Shown here: one piece after another, positions 11,318 to 22,752 of the stretch | How the letters are laid out: every line of letters starts with the position of its first letter | Position numbering within the stretch: position 1 is the stretch's first letter | Assembly (NCBI GenBank): GCA_025738555.1 | Contig: JAOVFP010000002.1 | Location: forward strand, 5,890,001-5,954,000 | DNA length: 64,000 nucleotides | Source: Cyathus striatus | Lineage: Eukaryota > Basidiomycota > Agaricomycetes > Agaricales > Nidulariaceae | Direction of reading: 5' to 3' | Position numbers and translations under genes: made by a program | The notes under the pieces: model-generated | What the model was told of the DNA's origin: nothing | The model's input: only the letters and a program-made list of their open reading frames with translations | Database searches by the model: none

Positions 11318-12622
11318 ATGTCGCAGAATTGTCCTATTTGTTTTGACGACCTCACAACCAAGCCTGCGGTTGCGACCGCATGTGGTGCGATATTCTTTAT
11401 CTGCAGATCTACTTCGATGCTGAAGCCCTAGCATAAGGCCATCTTTGGTGTCGGGAGTGTCTCACTCATTTCGTTCGTACGTCTTTTAGACCGCTTGTCT
11501 GTCATACTTGTCGCCAGGGTATATCTGCACCAGGTAAGCCGTATTTGTATTGTGTCAATCGTAGTCATCTCTCTGAGGTGTTTCGTATATGCAGGCCTCA
11601 GAATCTATTTACCCCAAGGTGGAGGAACTACAGCAGAACTCCGAAGAGAGATTGAGGACCTTCGGCGGCAGTTAGCAGAAGCTCTACAACGTCCAGCATG
11701 CCACCACCAAGAAAGTCGCCAGCCCTCTATATCGACTAGCACACCTCTTGAACCTACTTCTGACAGTGTTGTCAATGATGAAGCCGAGCAGTCTCAGAAC
11801 CAAAGTGAGAACATGAGTCAAGCACGAATTCAAGAGCTCGAAGAAGAGCTGCGACGCAAGGATGTGCATGTCGCGGAATTGAGTGCCACGAATCTCGACC
11901 TTAGTAATCGTTTACAAGAAAGAGACAGACAAGGCAGAGTTGACGCTCTCCGTATCTCTCAACTACAAGTCGGGTTGGATGAGAGGGACAACGACATTGT
12001 CGTATGGAGTGCAGCGTACTCCAACGTATCCGCTCAATACCAGCATCTACAAGGCGAATACGACCAACTTCGTCAGAATTTCTCTTCGGAGGCTTCAAGA
12101 CACCAACATACACACAGTTTAGCTGAATCGTATCGCGCTCGGGCAGAACATTTTACCGGTATTTTGCAACAGAAAGACCAGGAAATTGAAAGGCTGGATC
12201 AGGAGCTGAGCAGAGAAATTTCGAACCATAGAGCGGAGATGCGAGAGCTTGAGCAATCCTTCACCATTGGATTTTCGCAACTCACGCTTCAGGATACTGA
12301 TAATCAGATGAGGTCTGTAGAACCTGCTTCTATCCGTGAGGCGCTTGCCGTTCGGTCATCGCATGTAACCAATCAACGTCAACCGCGACTACTGCCCAGA
12401 ACACGATCTATGGCTCCAGCACTCCCAACGCCTTCAGAAGCACGCCCTGAACCACTCAGTCGATCCAGTGCACGATCATCTGCAGAACCTACCGTTTCTG
12501 TTCCGCCGTGTGCTGTGTCTGGACCTCAGCATACTTGGACTAGATCCGGTTCCAACCAGTATATGAAGCGGTGGAGGTGTAAGAAATGTAACCACGTTGA
12601 GAAAGAAAGAGTCATCGGGTGA
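11318..12622 (+). CDS. RING-finger, coiled-coil protein with C-terminal zinc ribbon
   Basis: Probable E3 ubiquitin ligase. Exons 11318-11384, 11438-11533, 11595-12622; 396 aa. The RING is assembled across two introns: CPICFDD, then ACGHLWCRECL, then VCHTCR (C-x2-C...C-x-H-x2-C-x2-C...C-x2-C). The first intron (53 nt) must end at TAAG for the His to follow the Cys; the second ends at GCAG. Residues about 65-270 are a long charged coiled coil (LRREIEDLRRQLAEALQ; ERLDQELSREISNHRAEM). A Ser/Pro-rich linker follows. The last 30 residues hold a second zinc motif of the form W-x-C-K-K-C. The ORF-level coiled coil is certain; the short RING exons are inferred from the zinc-ligand pattern. Confidence 0.7.
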
Positions 12623-12902
12623 TCCGGATATCGTACAATAATGATACTTACGCTGCATCTAAGAATAAGATTAAGGGGAGAGTACGAGACTTGTTGGTCA
12701 GACAGTATGTGACATTCTTTAAAGCTGCAGACGATGGCGTCGACAGACTTATCTACAAAGTGTTTTCCAATCTTATAACTTCTCTCATACTAGGAATGAG
12801 ATGGGGCGATCAAGCGAAAGAGTGGGGGTTCTTACAGGGGGGGCAGCCTGTCGTAGATATAACAGATAAGATAAAACGCAGTGGGAAAACCAGCTCGATT
12901 CA
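12623..12902. other. Convergent intergenic spacer
   Basis: Less than 300 bases between the 3' ends of the RING gene (+) and the phosphotransferase gene (-). Nothing recognised. Confidence 0.3.
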
Positions 12903-14729
12903 TCACATGTACTCCGTTTCGTCCATGTCGTCCCAGGGCCAGTGTGTCGCGATGTCAGCCCGATCTTTCTCCGACTCGGCCCGCGCCAGTGCAGACTCCT
13001 TCATCTCCTTGTTGCGTACCATGGCCTCCTCATAGTTCTGAACGGGCACCCATCCCTCCTGCGATACGCCTATGATCTGTATCATCTCCATAAGCTGGTC
13101 CATTTCTGTCTGTTTTGCATCCATTTTCTTCGTCTCGCGTACGTCCTCGGCATCGAATACGAAAGGGCACGGGGCACCTCCCTGCATAAGCTTTTCCCAC
13201 TTCTCCATTGCATCTATCAACGCAACTTTCAGCGAGAGAGGCTCGGCTTCCCATAGGCCACTGGCGTAGGAAAAGAGGCGGCAGCGAAGCATGGTGTTAG
13301 TCATTGCTGAAAAATGAAGCTTGTTGTACTCCATCGTGTTTTTTAAGTAGTGGTAATGAACGAGGCGACGATGGTAGAGCCCTTGCTCTCGACTTTTCCG
13401 TGATTCATCCAAGTCGTCGTAATCCTCTGGTAGCGAAGGGTGTTCCATAGATTCTGAGATTGGATCGTTGTAATTCTGTATACGGTCGGGTATACCTGCA
13501 AGGACAAACATGGGTAGGATCGAGGCATGTTGCCAGTCGATCAGGCTGATGACACGTGGGTTAGAGTCGATGACGATATTGCTTGGCCGGAGATCAGGAT
13601 GGCGAATGCGGAAATAACTAAGATTCAGGTTCTGGGGAATGAGTAACGGCGCGATGAGGCGATAGCGGTTCAGGTTCTCGATATGATCTGAAGGTAGCTG
13701 CTCCTGGTACTGGTAAGCTACCCTCCTTATGCGCTGGAATGGCAACAGAGGTCGACCGAACTTCTCCAGATAAGCTAGCTCCTTGTCAGCTCCTTGTCAG
13801 CTCCTTTCACGAGTGCCGCTGCAGCACTTTCGTCTAAAGTTATCAATTAGTTTAAGTGAACAATTAAAAAAAAGGCAAAAAGTAGCCTACATGGTCCTCG
13901 ATCTACGTCGAGTTGTGATCTTCTGCCAAACCACATAGGTATTCGTACATCTGGACCAATAGAAAACCGCTCGTCCTCTAGCGGAATGCCTGTCTCCAAG
14001 TCTTTTGTATAGTACAGGCTTCCGCCAGCAGGGAAAGTAATCGACATCATCTTCGACTCGAGTTCAACAACTTGGCATAAGATTGACTTTATGTCCTGTT
14101 CCTCCAGGTCAAACCATAAACTGCTCAAATTAATCCCTTGTACGAAATCCATGAAGATATACTCGGTCTCCGCGGCGTTGTCCAGCGTAGGCGAGTACCC
14201 GTATACCTTAGGTATAGGCAACTCAGAGGAACGGAGTAAATCCATGGTAGCCACTTCACTAGCGACAGCGAAGTACTTGGGAGTTGTAGCCAGGTATGGG
14301 ATACGTGCCACCATTTGGAAGCCATCACACATAGTGATGAGGAAGGTACGGTTGAACCCGCCCTCGGCGAGCTTTTTCAGGTCGATAATATCATCTGGAC
14401 TCCGGCCGACGGACTCTGCTGCAAGTCGACGTAGCCCACCGACGTTGAATACGCGTCTACGCTCTTCAAGGCGAAGGGCGTCGTTGATACTAAGGTATTG
14501 GGTTAGACGTATATCACATAGAATAGATGTATGAAACGCACATCCACCGCCCTGAGGTATATTCAAAAAGTTCATTACGATGACAGCCCGTATTAGAGAA
14601 CACGCGACGTAGTGGGCAACAGGTTCGTATGACAATGGAGCTTGAGTGGGGGAAGTGGAAGGAACACAATGGGGAGCGAGGACGGCGCAGAGACTGCGAG
14701 ACGAGCCTTGCGCTCGCAAGACATGGCAT
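12903..14729 (-). pseudogene. AIM9-like phosphotransferase (APH fold), frameshifted by an 11-bp duplication
   Basis: Fungal APH/choline-kinase-fold family related to 'altered inheritance of mitochondria 9', usually mitochondrial. Exons: 14729-14542, 14489-13891, 13833-12903. N-terminus is basic and hydroxylated (MPCLASARLVSQSLRRPRS), as for mitochondrial import. Then LFEYTSGRW joined to INDALRLEERRRVFNV, the nucleotide loop LAEGGFNRTFLI, EYIFMDFVQG, and the catalytic-loop motif RHPDLRPSNIVID, followed by SLIDWQ. Exon 3 begins with two perfect copies of GAGCTGACAAG in tandem. With both, the frame closes at once; with one copy the exon runs open to the TGA at 12903 (568 aa). An alternative acceptor (..AAGGAG at 13790) could splice past the duplication and keep the frame, losing about 14 residues. 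So this is either a very recent pseudogene, a splice-rescued allele or a sequencing artefact. Confidence 0.75.
13782..13803 (-). repeat. 11-bp direct tandem duplication inside the AIM9-like gene
   Basis: Two adjacent identical copies of GAGCTGACAAG (minus strand), followed by GAGCTAGC. Eleven bases are not a multiple of three, so the duplication shifts the frame of exon 3. Confidence 0.9.
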
Positions 14730-15287
14730 GCCAAAATATTCGTGAAGGGGTGGGAGAGGGAAGCAAATGTAAGAAATATTAATCAACCTTCCTTGAACCA
14801 GCACATAATCTAAAAGAGCCCACAGACTGCAACAATGCATAACAATCTTGACTCTTGAAGTTGCTTGTTGACTTGTTGCTCGAAGAAGTCCATTTTCGTT
14901 TACTCGTTTCGCTTCCTATCCAGATGGGGTCTTCCCTTGGTTACGTTGGTCGCCATTGGTACGCTGGTGTTTGAAAACAGTGGTAGTTGGTAGGGAGGAA
15001 GTTGCAAGGGGTCAAGTTAAAGCGAAGTTTTAGTACTTATTTGGGCGCCGCTCGACGCTCGTACATCGTAGATGCTTACGTAAGTGCCAGACTACGTAAG
15101 TACAATTCAGCACACACGAAGGGCTAGATTGGAAATGCTGGTTGAATGCGACACCAATGAGTCCTGGGCCCAGGACACGATGAGTCTCTACAGCTGGCTC
15201 GGTTAAGGGGAAGTACAAAGGGCAGATTTCTAACAATGTGTATCTGGATCTATATTTGTATGTACATGGTCACGTATAGGTAAGCTA
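14730..15287. other. Intergenic, no gene seen
   Basis: Upstream region of the AIM9-like gene and 3' flank of the next minus-strand gene. No domain-bearing frame. Confidence 0.35.
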
Positions 15288-16656
15288 TCAGCAGTGCTGT
15301 ATCTCGACATTGATCCCTAATTCCTCTCCAAGGCTAATAACTGCAGTCAACGATGTGCCGTAGTTCCTGCCATCTGGATCCCAAACATTACACTTTACAT
15401 TTAGTAAAGGAAAGGCGGTCAGTGAATACTTCTGTTCAGTCGCAGTGGTGGTGTTTGATCTAGACCGCATACACTCCATGAGAGACGGCACAAAGTTGTC
15501 AGTTGCCAGATAATTTGGATGGATTTCTAGCTTCTGTAATGACGGAAGCAAGTGAAAGGCTTCTGGATTGGCTTTTGGATCCCTTGTTAACATTAAAAGG
15601 GCCACACTAGTCTGGTTGTCCTCTGTCAGAGATAGTTCTTCAACTCCAGGAACGTGTTCAGCAATCTCAAGAAGAAAGCGAGTTGAACATTTCTCCAGCT
15701 TCAGACTCTTGACGTTTGAAGTTTGAATCATGTGTGATATACGTTCATAGTATCTGATATCTTGTATAATATGAATGTTGGTAAGAGATGGTGTACGGAA
15801 CATACGCCAGTACTGAGGTCTGAATTGCTCAGTCATTTCGTGGATAGTGTCCTGAACGGTTAAGGAATACAATGATGGAAGAGATATGATCAAAATCGAC
15901 TCAAGCTCAATGATATTATGTCTCCAAGTTAGTTCTTCTAGACCAGATATCGCACGATATATAGAAATGGTGTTTTCTCCAGAGAAGAAACAGTTTATCA
16001 TTGTGAGTTTCTTCAGGCTTGCCCAAGGAAACTTGGAAACATCTGAGGCAGAAACAATATTGGATAAAGTGGCCTCCTCCAGTGTAGTTGCGCTATTGAA
16101 GATGTCCAAGAACTCAGACTGTTGCATACCATCCGAGCCTGAGATTTCCAAGTTGCGAAGCTGTGCAAATCCTTGCTGTTTAATTGAATCCATCATCGAG
16201 GAGTTATTTACGATATATTCGAGAAGGTCCCAGCTGGCTGAAAATGAAGCCCAGCGACCTGCGTGGTTCGCTAAATCTTCGAACATATTATAGGGGTGAA
16301 TGACAGGATGCGAAAAGGAGATCATAAGCGGAGCTTTCCCTGAGAGCTTCAGGCATGTTTTCAGATGTTGAGGAACGGTGCGTCGTTTTACAGAACCCCA
16401 GGAACGGGATTCAAATGAGCTCCAAAGCACTGGGATGCTTCTTGCCAACCTCCACCAGCGTCGACAAACTCGCTGCAAGATCCAAATGGGACCATCTATG
16501 ACACCTAAGCTGATGGGTTTACAACACACAAGAGTGAAGATTTCAGCGAGAAGCTCTTCTGGAAGTTGGCGTTGATGTGTACTATAGTTACAAGCCTGTG
16601 TTGAGTTTGCGAGTGAGATAATATTAGTATAAAGATGACTCTACTCACTCTCCCAT
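15288..16656 (-). CDS. F-box/LRR-like protein
   Basis: Probable SCF substrate adaptor. The main exon 16581-15288 opens directly with an F-box, LPEELLAEIFTLVC...WILQRVCRRWWRLARSIPVLW, the pattern common in Agaricomycetes. About ten irregular leucine-rich segments follow (e.g. LRNLEISGS, LKKLTMINCFF, VKSLKLEKCS, VEELSLTEDN, LQKLEIHPN). No ATG lies in frame ahead of the F-box in this exon. I propose an 8-nt first exon (ATG at 16656) with donor GTGAGT and acceptor CTATAG, giving 433 aa. The tiny exon is tentative; an alternative is a longer upstream exon ending at the same donor. The promoter ends at a transposon whose target duplication begins at 16729, less than 100 bases upstream of this start. 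Confidence 0.7.
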
Positions 16657-16728
16657 TCCCAACAGGTCGACTACAGCCTACAAAGGTGAAAGTGAAAAGG
16701 TAAAAAGTTACTATGCTGTTGTAGGCCA

Positions 16729-16737
16729 CTGAATAGC
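16729..16737 (+). other. 9-bp target-site duplication, left copy
   Basis: CTGAATAGC directly before the left terminus CAGGCTCC; the identical copy lies at 19441-19449 directly after the right terminus GGAGCCTG. Confidence 0.85.
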
Positions 16738-19440
16738 CAGGCTCCTAAAACCAGCACGCTCGTATCTTGCTACAACCTCCTTAGGTAAACAGAGTCAAAT
16801 ATTTGCTTAAGGCAAATAAACCTAAGGGAGGTTCTGCTCGATAATCGAGCAGGACTAGTGTTGTTCCGGAGTGATCTGATGTGAACTGAACTGACATTTT
16901 TGAAATAGTTCGCAACAGATCATAAATACGATTTAGTACAAACGGAGTGCTACGGAGTGGCGATCTAGTTCGCGATTTCGGTTGTAAGTCGGTGTTAAAG
17001 CTAATAGCCAATCAAATAACAAGTGGAACGTGTGTCGAGAATTGGTCGAGAACATCACTTGCATAGCACGTGTATTCGTAGACACTACCGCCAGCGTACT
17101 CTATCAACTAGTTACCGTAATCTACAATGGGACCAGATATACAGCAATCTTCGGGTTTGAAACCCTATCACCTGTAGAAGTTAGACACTCTTGTTTAAAT
17201 GAGAGTTTAAGTATTTGCTGGGCCTTGAATAGATCTGCAGTAATATGGCTTTGGTACAATGTTGTGGCTTCATTACTGCAAGAGAAAGTGCGCTCACAAT
17301 AGACTTAGGAAGCTTTGAAGGTGGTACATCCGTAGAAATGCTGATGAGTAGTGGAGACGAGTTCAAGTTTCTTGTGTCTATATGTTACTTGTCGATGAAA
17401 AGTCACAATCGAGCTCCTAACAATACTCACCTTCCAACTCAATTTAATAGTAGTGCATGTTGGTATATGACTGGTAGACTGACAATGGGGTCTATAAATG
17501 TCTAGTGAGCAAAGATTACTGAATCCACAAGACTGCTTGATCTGTCACCCCACTAAGCTAGTGACTGTTGATTGATTGCTGAGACAGTTTAGCACTTAGC
17601 TTTTATTGAGAAGGTTGTTCGAAACTCTCATAAATGGTAAAATTCTTCCAGTGGAAGTGATTTTACATGATAAAGAATATAATGATAGCTTTGAAGTTGG
17701 TAAAGAAGTAAGTGGTTGTGTCGCTTCAACGTCGCGATGCTGTCATCGTTTTTATCACGTGATTAGCCCAGAGCCATCCACCAGATCGTTCGAATTTGCG
17801 ATCTCAATTCGCTTCGAGTTCACTCCATAAGCAAATATAATCTGTCAGCAAAACTGGACTGAAGCGATTTCAATTTGCAGTAGTTCACTCTGTGGAACAA
17901 CACTAGCTCGATAGAGCGGCTGGCACAAGTCACTGCTGATGTTTCCCCGCAGACCCTTTCCATCAACAGGGAAATCGATGGCAGCACATTCCGCTTTCCC
18001 ACCTCTTACCTACTCATGCTCATGAACATAATACTTAATCTACAATTATCTGAGCCTTATACTTTCTACCTACTTACACTCATGCACACAGATAATTTAA
18101 ATTTGGTCTTGATTGAGCTATTGTACTAAATATTCAATTTGGCAGTAACACGTAACACACCTGCCAGGTATGCCAAAATTTAAGGGCAAGTAACACATCT
18201 GAAAGAGAAATGCCAAATATTTTGTACATTTTTGTTTCGTTTGAAAAATATTGTTTTCAAGGTCTGTATTGTATCTAAACTACCTTACAAACTATTGTAG
18301 GACATTAGCATAGTTTGATGTATTGGTAGCAACATGGAGTGTGCTATGGTTGGAATAGACTGCACATTGTACTGCACCGCCATCGTTGAGCAGGTAGTAG
18401 GTCAAGAATTGCACGGCCCTTGTTGATCACACTGTGTACAACCAGGTATACACAGGCTACCAGTTCCATCACAATAAGATGATGTTGTAAGTAATCATCT
18501 AAGTCTTGTTGGGGACACTTCATAATTATATAAAGTATTCAGTGGCTGTAATGGCTGAAGACTATGTGATACAAAGGTATAGAGCAACTGCGCATCTAGA
18601 GAATTGAATGATAGCTCTCATGATGTATCATATGATTATGCCATGTTTATTGAAGTAAGACCGCTACTTATCCACCAGAATAAAAGACTTCATAATTAAA
18701 GGTACATGTTACACTAAAATTACTTGACCTGCCAAAATTTTGATATGTAATGCTAAAAATCTTGAGGTGCCGAATGTATCTATTGGTTGGGCATGTAATA
18801 CACTACCAAGGGTGCTGAATTGAATATGTTAGTACAGTATTCTGATTATCTACACAGTTAAATATATTGTAAGTCTTTCTTCACAGATTTACAAGTGTGA
18901 TTACTTTTTAGATATATAGTATGGAGCCCAGGCCTGAGCCATTCAGGCAATTATCATTCAGTTATTTGACTGCTTAATTGTCTGTAGACTATGGAACATC
19001 AGGAGTATAGACCTACTTCGTTTTTAATATTTTACTTCAGTTAGATGTGTACTAGCCAATAACTTTGAGAATGTGGTTTGTTCTATATATTATTCAACAG
19101 TACTACAAGTACTACGGTCAGCAGGGATAACTGAAGCCAGACCAAATTTAAATTATCTGTGTGCATGAGTGTAAGTAGGTAGAAAGTATAAGGCTCAGAT
19201 AATTGTAGATTAAGTATTATGTTCATGAGCATGAGTAGGTAAGAGGTGGGAAAGCGGAATGTGCTGCTGTTGATTTCCCTGTTGATGGAAAGGGTCTGTG
19301 GGGAAATGTCGGCAGCGACTTGTGCCAGCTGCTCTATTGAGCAGAACCTCCCTTAGGTTTATTTGCCTTAAGCAAATATTTGACTCTGTTTACCTAAGGA
19401 GGTTGTAGTGAGATACGAGCATGCTGGTTTTAGGAGCCTG
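16738..19440. mobile_element. Non-autonomous DNA transposon with about 320-bp TIRs (Mutator-like)
   Basis: Left arm 16738-about 18115 (interrupted by the element at 16844-17905) is the inverted copy of 19130-19440. Termini CAGGCTCCTAAAACCAGCA are shared, and the arms run about 320 bp with few differences, nearly all transitions (e.g. GCACGCTC/GCATGCTC, GCTCGATA/GCTCAATA). A perfect 9-bp direct repeat CTGAATAGC flanks both ends. Long TIRs plus a 9-bp duplication fit the Mutator/MULE superfamily; the CAGG terminus is also seen in hAT elements, which make 8-bp duplications. No transposase gene inside, so it would depend on a source elsewhere. Confidence 0.8.
16844..17905. mobile_element. Nested hAT-like non-autonomous element
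   Basis: Compared with the intact right arm of the host element, the left arm is split here by about 1.06 kb. The ends share the inverted motif TAGTGTTGTTCC (16856 on +, 17905 on -). An 8-bp direct repeat GCTCGATA lies at 16836-16843 and 17906-17913, as expected of hAT insertion. Twelve extra bases lie between the left repeat and the motif, so the exact left end is uncertain. No coding capacity. Confidence 0.6.
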
Positions 19441-19449
19441 CTGAATAGC
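19441..19449 (+). other. 9-bp target-site duplication, right copy
   Basis: CTGAATAGC, identical to 16729-16737. Confidence 0.85.
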
Positions 19450-20802
19450 AAAAGAGAAAGAGAGGATGTTGAAATATGAACCACATTGGTGCTGCATGTT
19501 CATGTTGAGGGTTGTTTGCATGAAGAAGCGTTGGTAAACCATAATAAACAAGTTGCTACACCAGCACTCCAGCACTGTTAACTTTTCATCTCTTGTTGAA
19601 CATTCCACTCAAGTTCCACTCTGATCGTTCTCTACTTACATATACTTGACACCTACCACCACCATGATGCTCATTCAGCCTAATGCATTAATTATATCTT
19701 AGGTGCCATTCTCCAATCTATAGGGCGAACTTCTTTATGCCACGACACATGCTCAGGCTTGAAGAGCTTTGTGAGTAATGAATGTGTCACAAGGCTTTCA
19801 CTGATGCATACATTTCGAAGTTCAACATTCAAAAATACATTATCATCACATTAGTTATTTCTATGCCAGAACTTAAATTAAATGGGATGGCAGTGCAGTT
19901 TGAAAGCTTCTCTCACATTATTAACTCAGAAATGTTCACACAAGTTCTATACCAGTGTAGAGTTGTAGACTACAAGACTGCATAGTGCAATGGGCTTGAA
20001 GTATGCTCAGGTACTATTGCTTTACAATGAGTCGTATGATTCTCCTTACATTTTAAACTCACTTTTTGAAATTTTACTTGAAAGCAACCAAGTTAAGTTC
20101 AACCGGAATAATTACTTGTCCTCCCAAGCTCGTGTACTTGTACCACTTTAGTAAAACGATATGCAAGTTTTAAGCTAAAGTGCACTGAAAGACCTAACAA
20201 CAGGATGTTGCCATGAAGTTTTTTAGGAAACTGTACTTTGAAAGTTGAGTTTGAGTTGAACGAATCAACTTGATCTGAACTTAACATTTACAGTGAGGAA
20301 ATTGAATCAACTGGAATGCTTCAAACTGTACTTATACAAATTCATCAACTTTAGTTAAAGCTATGTAGCAACCCACCCACTCCCCTCTATGTCCTATGTA
20401 TGTCTACTATGAATCAGCCTCTACAAGCCCATTCGGAGACTAATAATACAAGGGGTAAAGATGACGGTGTAATGTACAGGAATGAATGCATGGTTATGAG
20501 TAAGTATTGCTGAGTGATGTAAATATGGAATTGGAATGGAAACGAAACTGTGACCCTGAATGGAAAGAATGAGAATGAAAATGTCAATGTGAATTGAGGC
20601 AAAATAGAGTACAGAAAATGAAAAATGTAAAAGATTGCAATAGGAAGACATGTGTGAAAAGAAAGACAGCATGACGAGCGGAACCGATAAGTATAAAGAG
20701 CCAGAGATTGCAAGAAAGAAAATTAGAATGGAAATCAAAACAAATGGAAATCGTAGTCACTTTGTAACTTATAACACCCTAACACTTCCATCACCGGTCA
20801 AA
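19450..20802. other. AT-rich gene-free stretch
   Basis: Only short chance frames on either strand. No repeats with clear ends seen. Confidence 0.4.
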
Positions 20803-22266
20803 TCACTGCGACAGAAAAAATGAATGTCCAAAAGTAACATTCTGCTGTGGCATGTTAATCCCTGCCGGAGTCAAATAGGACTCATGGAACATCGCAGGTC
20901 TACCACCACCATACTGGTTCGGAGTCTGAAAGAGCTGTGGGCCAGAGACAAAGGCATGCTTCTGTTGCTGCTGTTGCTGAAGCTGTCGTTGTTGATGCAC
21001 ACTATGTCTGGTCCCAGCAGCTGTAGAAGTTGGACTAGTCCACCTTCTCGCTGATGAGTTACCCCTCCTCATCCTAAGCCCGAAGAAGAACCCAAAGAAG
21101 GCAAACTCCTCAAGCTCGAACTCGAAGCCAAAGATGATTCCAGCAGGAGGGTAAGATCAATATTATCGTACAGCCCAGGAAAACCTCCACCAAGCCCTTC
21201 CATCTCCTCGTCGATGTGCGCCGTTTAAAAAGGTGCTTGTTTCCTTCTCCGGAGGATATGACAATGTACCAATAGTGTACCTTCCCTGGCTCTGTGATTG
21301 GATGATCATTTTTTCAGAAGAGAAGGCTGAGGGGTAGGTTGTGCCTCATCGAGTTCTAATCATGTATTAATTAGCCGTGCCCAAGAAAGAAAAGGGAACA
21401 GAAAAAAAAAGAACCTTCCAACCCTCCTTCAGATCCATCTTATACCTATCAAACCGAGCCACAACAGTGTAAATCTCCTGCACCGACAACATGTTCCTTG
21501 GGCTCCTGTAAATAGCCAATGAAATGAGCATAGGCAATGCATGAGTCGGCCTCTTCCCTTCCGGCGGATCAGAGAGAGTGTTAAGGTTCACTTCAATATG
21601 TGGTGGAATGTGGTGTTTTTGCCTTAAGTAACTTCCTGGGTTTGGCATGCCTGCAAGGGGGGCATCACGGATGTAGAACAATGATCAGGTATGGTTGTTA
21701 ATTGCATTAAGATCAGTAGGTCCTCTTAGTGTTCTGCGTAATATATCTCATATTATCTAAAGTCTAAGTGAGTCCTAGGCAGTGAATGCACCAGGAACTG
21801 GAGCAGTCTCAGGCTGATGGTACCCATGCCCATAGATATCTACGCCCTGGTGTTGATACCCCACATCAAACAACAGATAAACATATGCGTTTCTGTGCTG
21901 TAAACAGTAAAGAAGCAGATCAGGTTCTGTATCAAACTAAAGTTATACTTGTATGATATATGTATTATCTCAGGTGCACCAGGGAGAATATGAGGGAACA
22001 TGATACATCTCCCTCCTAGGGATATAAGGTGAATCATCCAACTGAGAACCTTGCGAGCTATGCAGATTATCGACCAGCTCCTAGGGGTTGACTATGCGTC
22101 GATAGGAAGCACTGCCACCTCCACTGCCACTACCAGAGTGTGAATCTGAGCTGTCTGAAGAATGGCTGTATGACCTTTGGATGTAGATTGTGTCCGCAAA
22201 ATACAAGGTGTATGGTATATCAACTCCTTCCTGCATTGCTGAGTCTGCAAGGCATGGGAAGGACAA
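20803..22266 (-). pseudogene. Forkhead transcription factor pseudogene
   Basis: Pieces in order on the minus strand: a Ser/Gly-rich N-part (SHSSDSSDSHSGSGSGGGS, about 22180-22100); PYIPRREMYHVPSYSP (about 22030-21975); then 21681-21400 with GMPNPGSYLRQKHHIPP and the start of a forkhead domain, LPMLISLAIYRSPRNMLSVQ. This splices (about 21397 to 21350) to NSMRHNLPLSLLF, a stop, KNDHPITEPGK and HYWYI...SGEGNKH. These match the winged-helix order 'SP...LtL.eIY...W..SiRHNLSLN..F.k..rpitepGkG.YW'. A Gln-rich C-part ends at 20803. In-frame stops at 22081-22083 (TAG), 21970-21972 (TGA) and 21314-21316 (TGA, inside the DNA-binding domain) make it non-functional unless miscalled. The stops fit Gln/Arg codons changed by C to T. 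Confidence 0.7.
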
Positions 22267-22506
22267 ATAAGAGCTATGGTGAATCGTGTAAGATATCAGC
22301 TAGACTCATGTGTTCAAATTGTGGAGCTGGGGTAAGTTTTCAGTACGAATCTGAGTGGACTGGTCTTGGAGTCAAGTCCAACATAGTGCAGTGTTGATTA
22401 GGTCCCATGACCTGGTTTGCAGATGCAAAATAGTATAGGGTGACAGAAACCAGGGGCTGAACTTATAGGTGAACACGGATGATGGAGAAAGGATCTGAGT
22501 ATTATT
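22267..22506. other. Spacer before copia LTR
   Basis: No feature recognised. Confidence 0.3.
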
Positions 22507-22649
22507 TGTTGATACGAGTATTTGTGTATATTACAAAGTCATAAACTATACAGTACCCTAATATATCTATTGTATATGCGTATTGCTCCATGGCTTGTTT
22601 GCCTATGGCTTTGATTCCTAAATATATTACATAATTGGAATCCCAACAC
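22507..22649 (-). repeat. Copia 3' LTR, 143 bp
   Basis: On the minus strand begins TGTTGGGATTCC and ends CGTATCAACA (TGTTG...CAACA termini). It is preceded directly by a polypurine tract TTGAGGGGGAG (22650-22660) downstream of the pol stop, as expected for a 3' LTR. Unusually short. No second copy found because the 5' part of the element is lost. Confidence 0.75.
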
Positions 22650-22752
22650 TCCCCCTCAAGCCCAGGGAGCATTGTTTTATGTATGGGTGCATCAAAACCT
22701 ATCCACCTTAAAACACTGTGGGAAAAACAGGTGGGTAGGAAAGCTACCAACA

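Noticed and set aside
17030..17830. Short open frames inside the nested hAT-like element
   Set aside because: No transposase motif or domain; lengths expected by chance.
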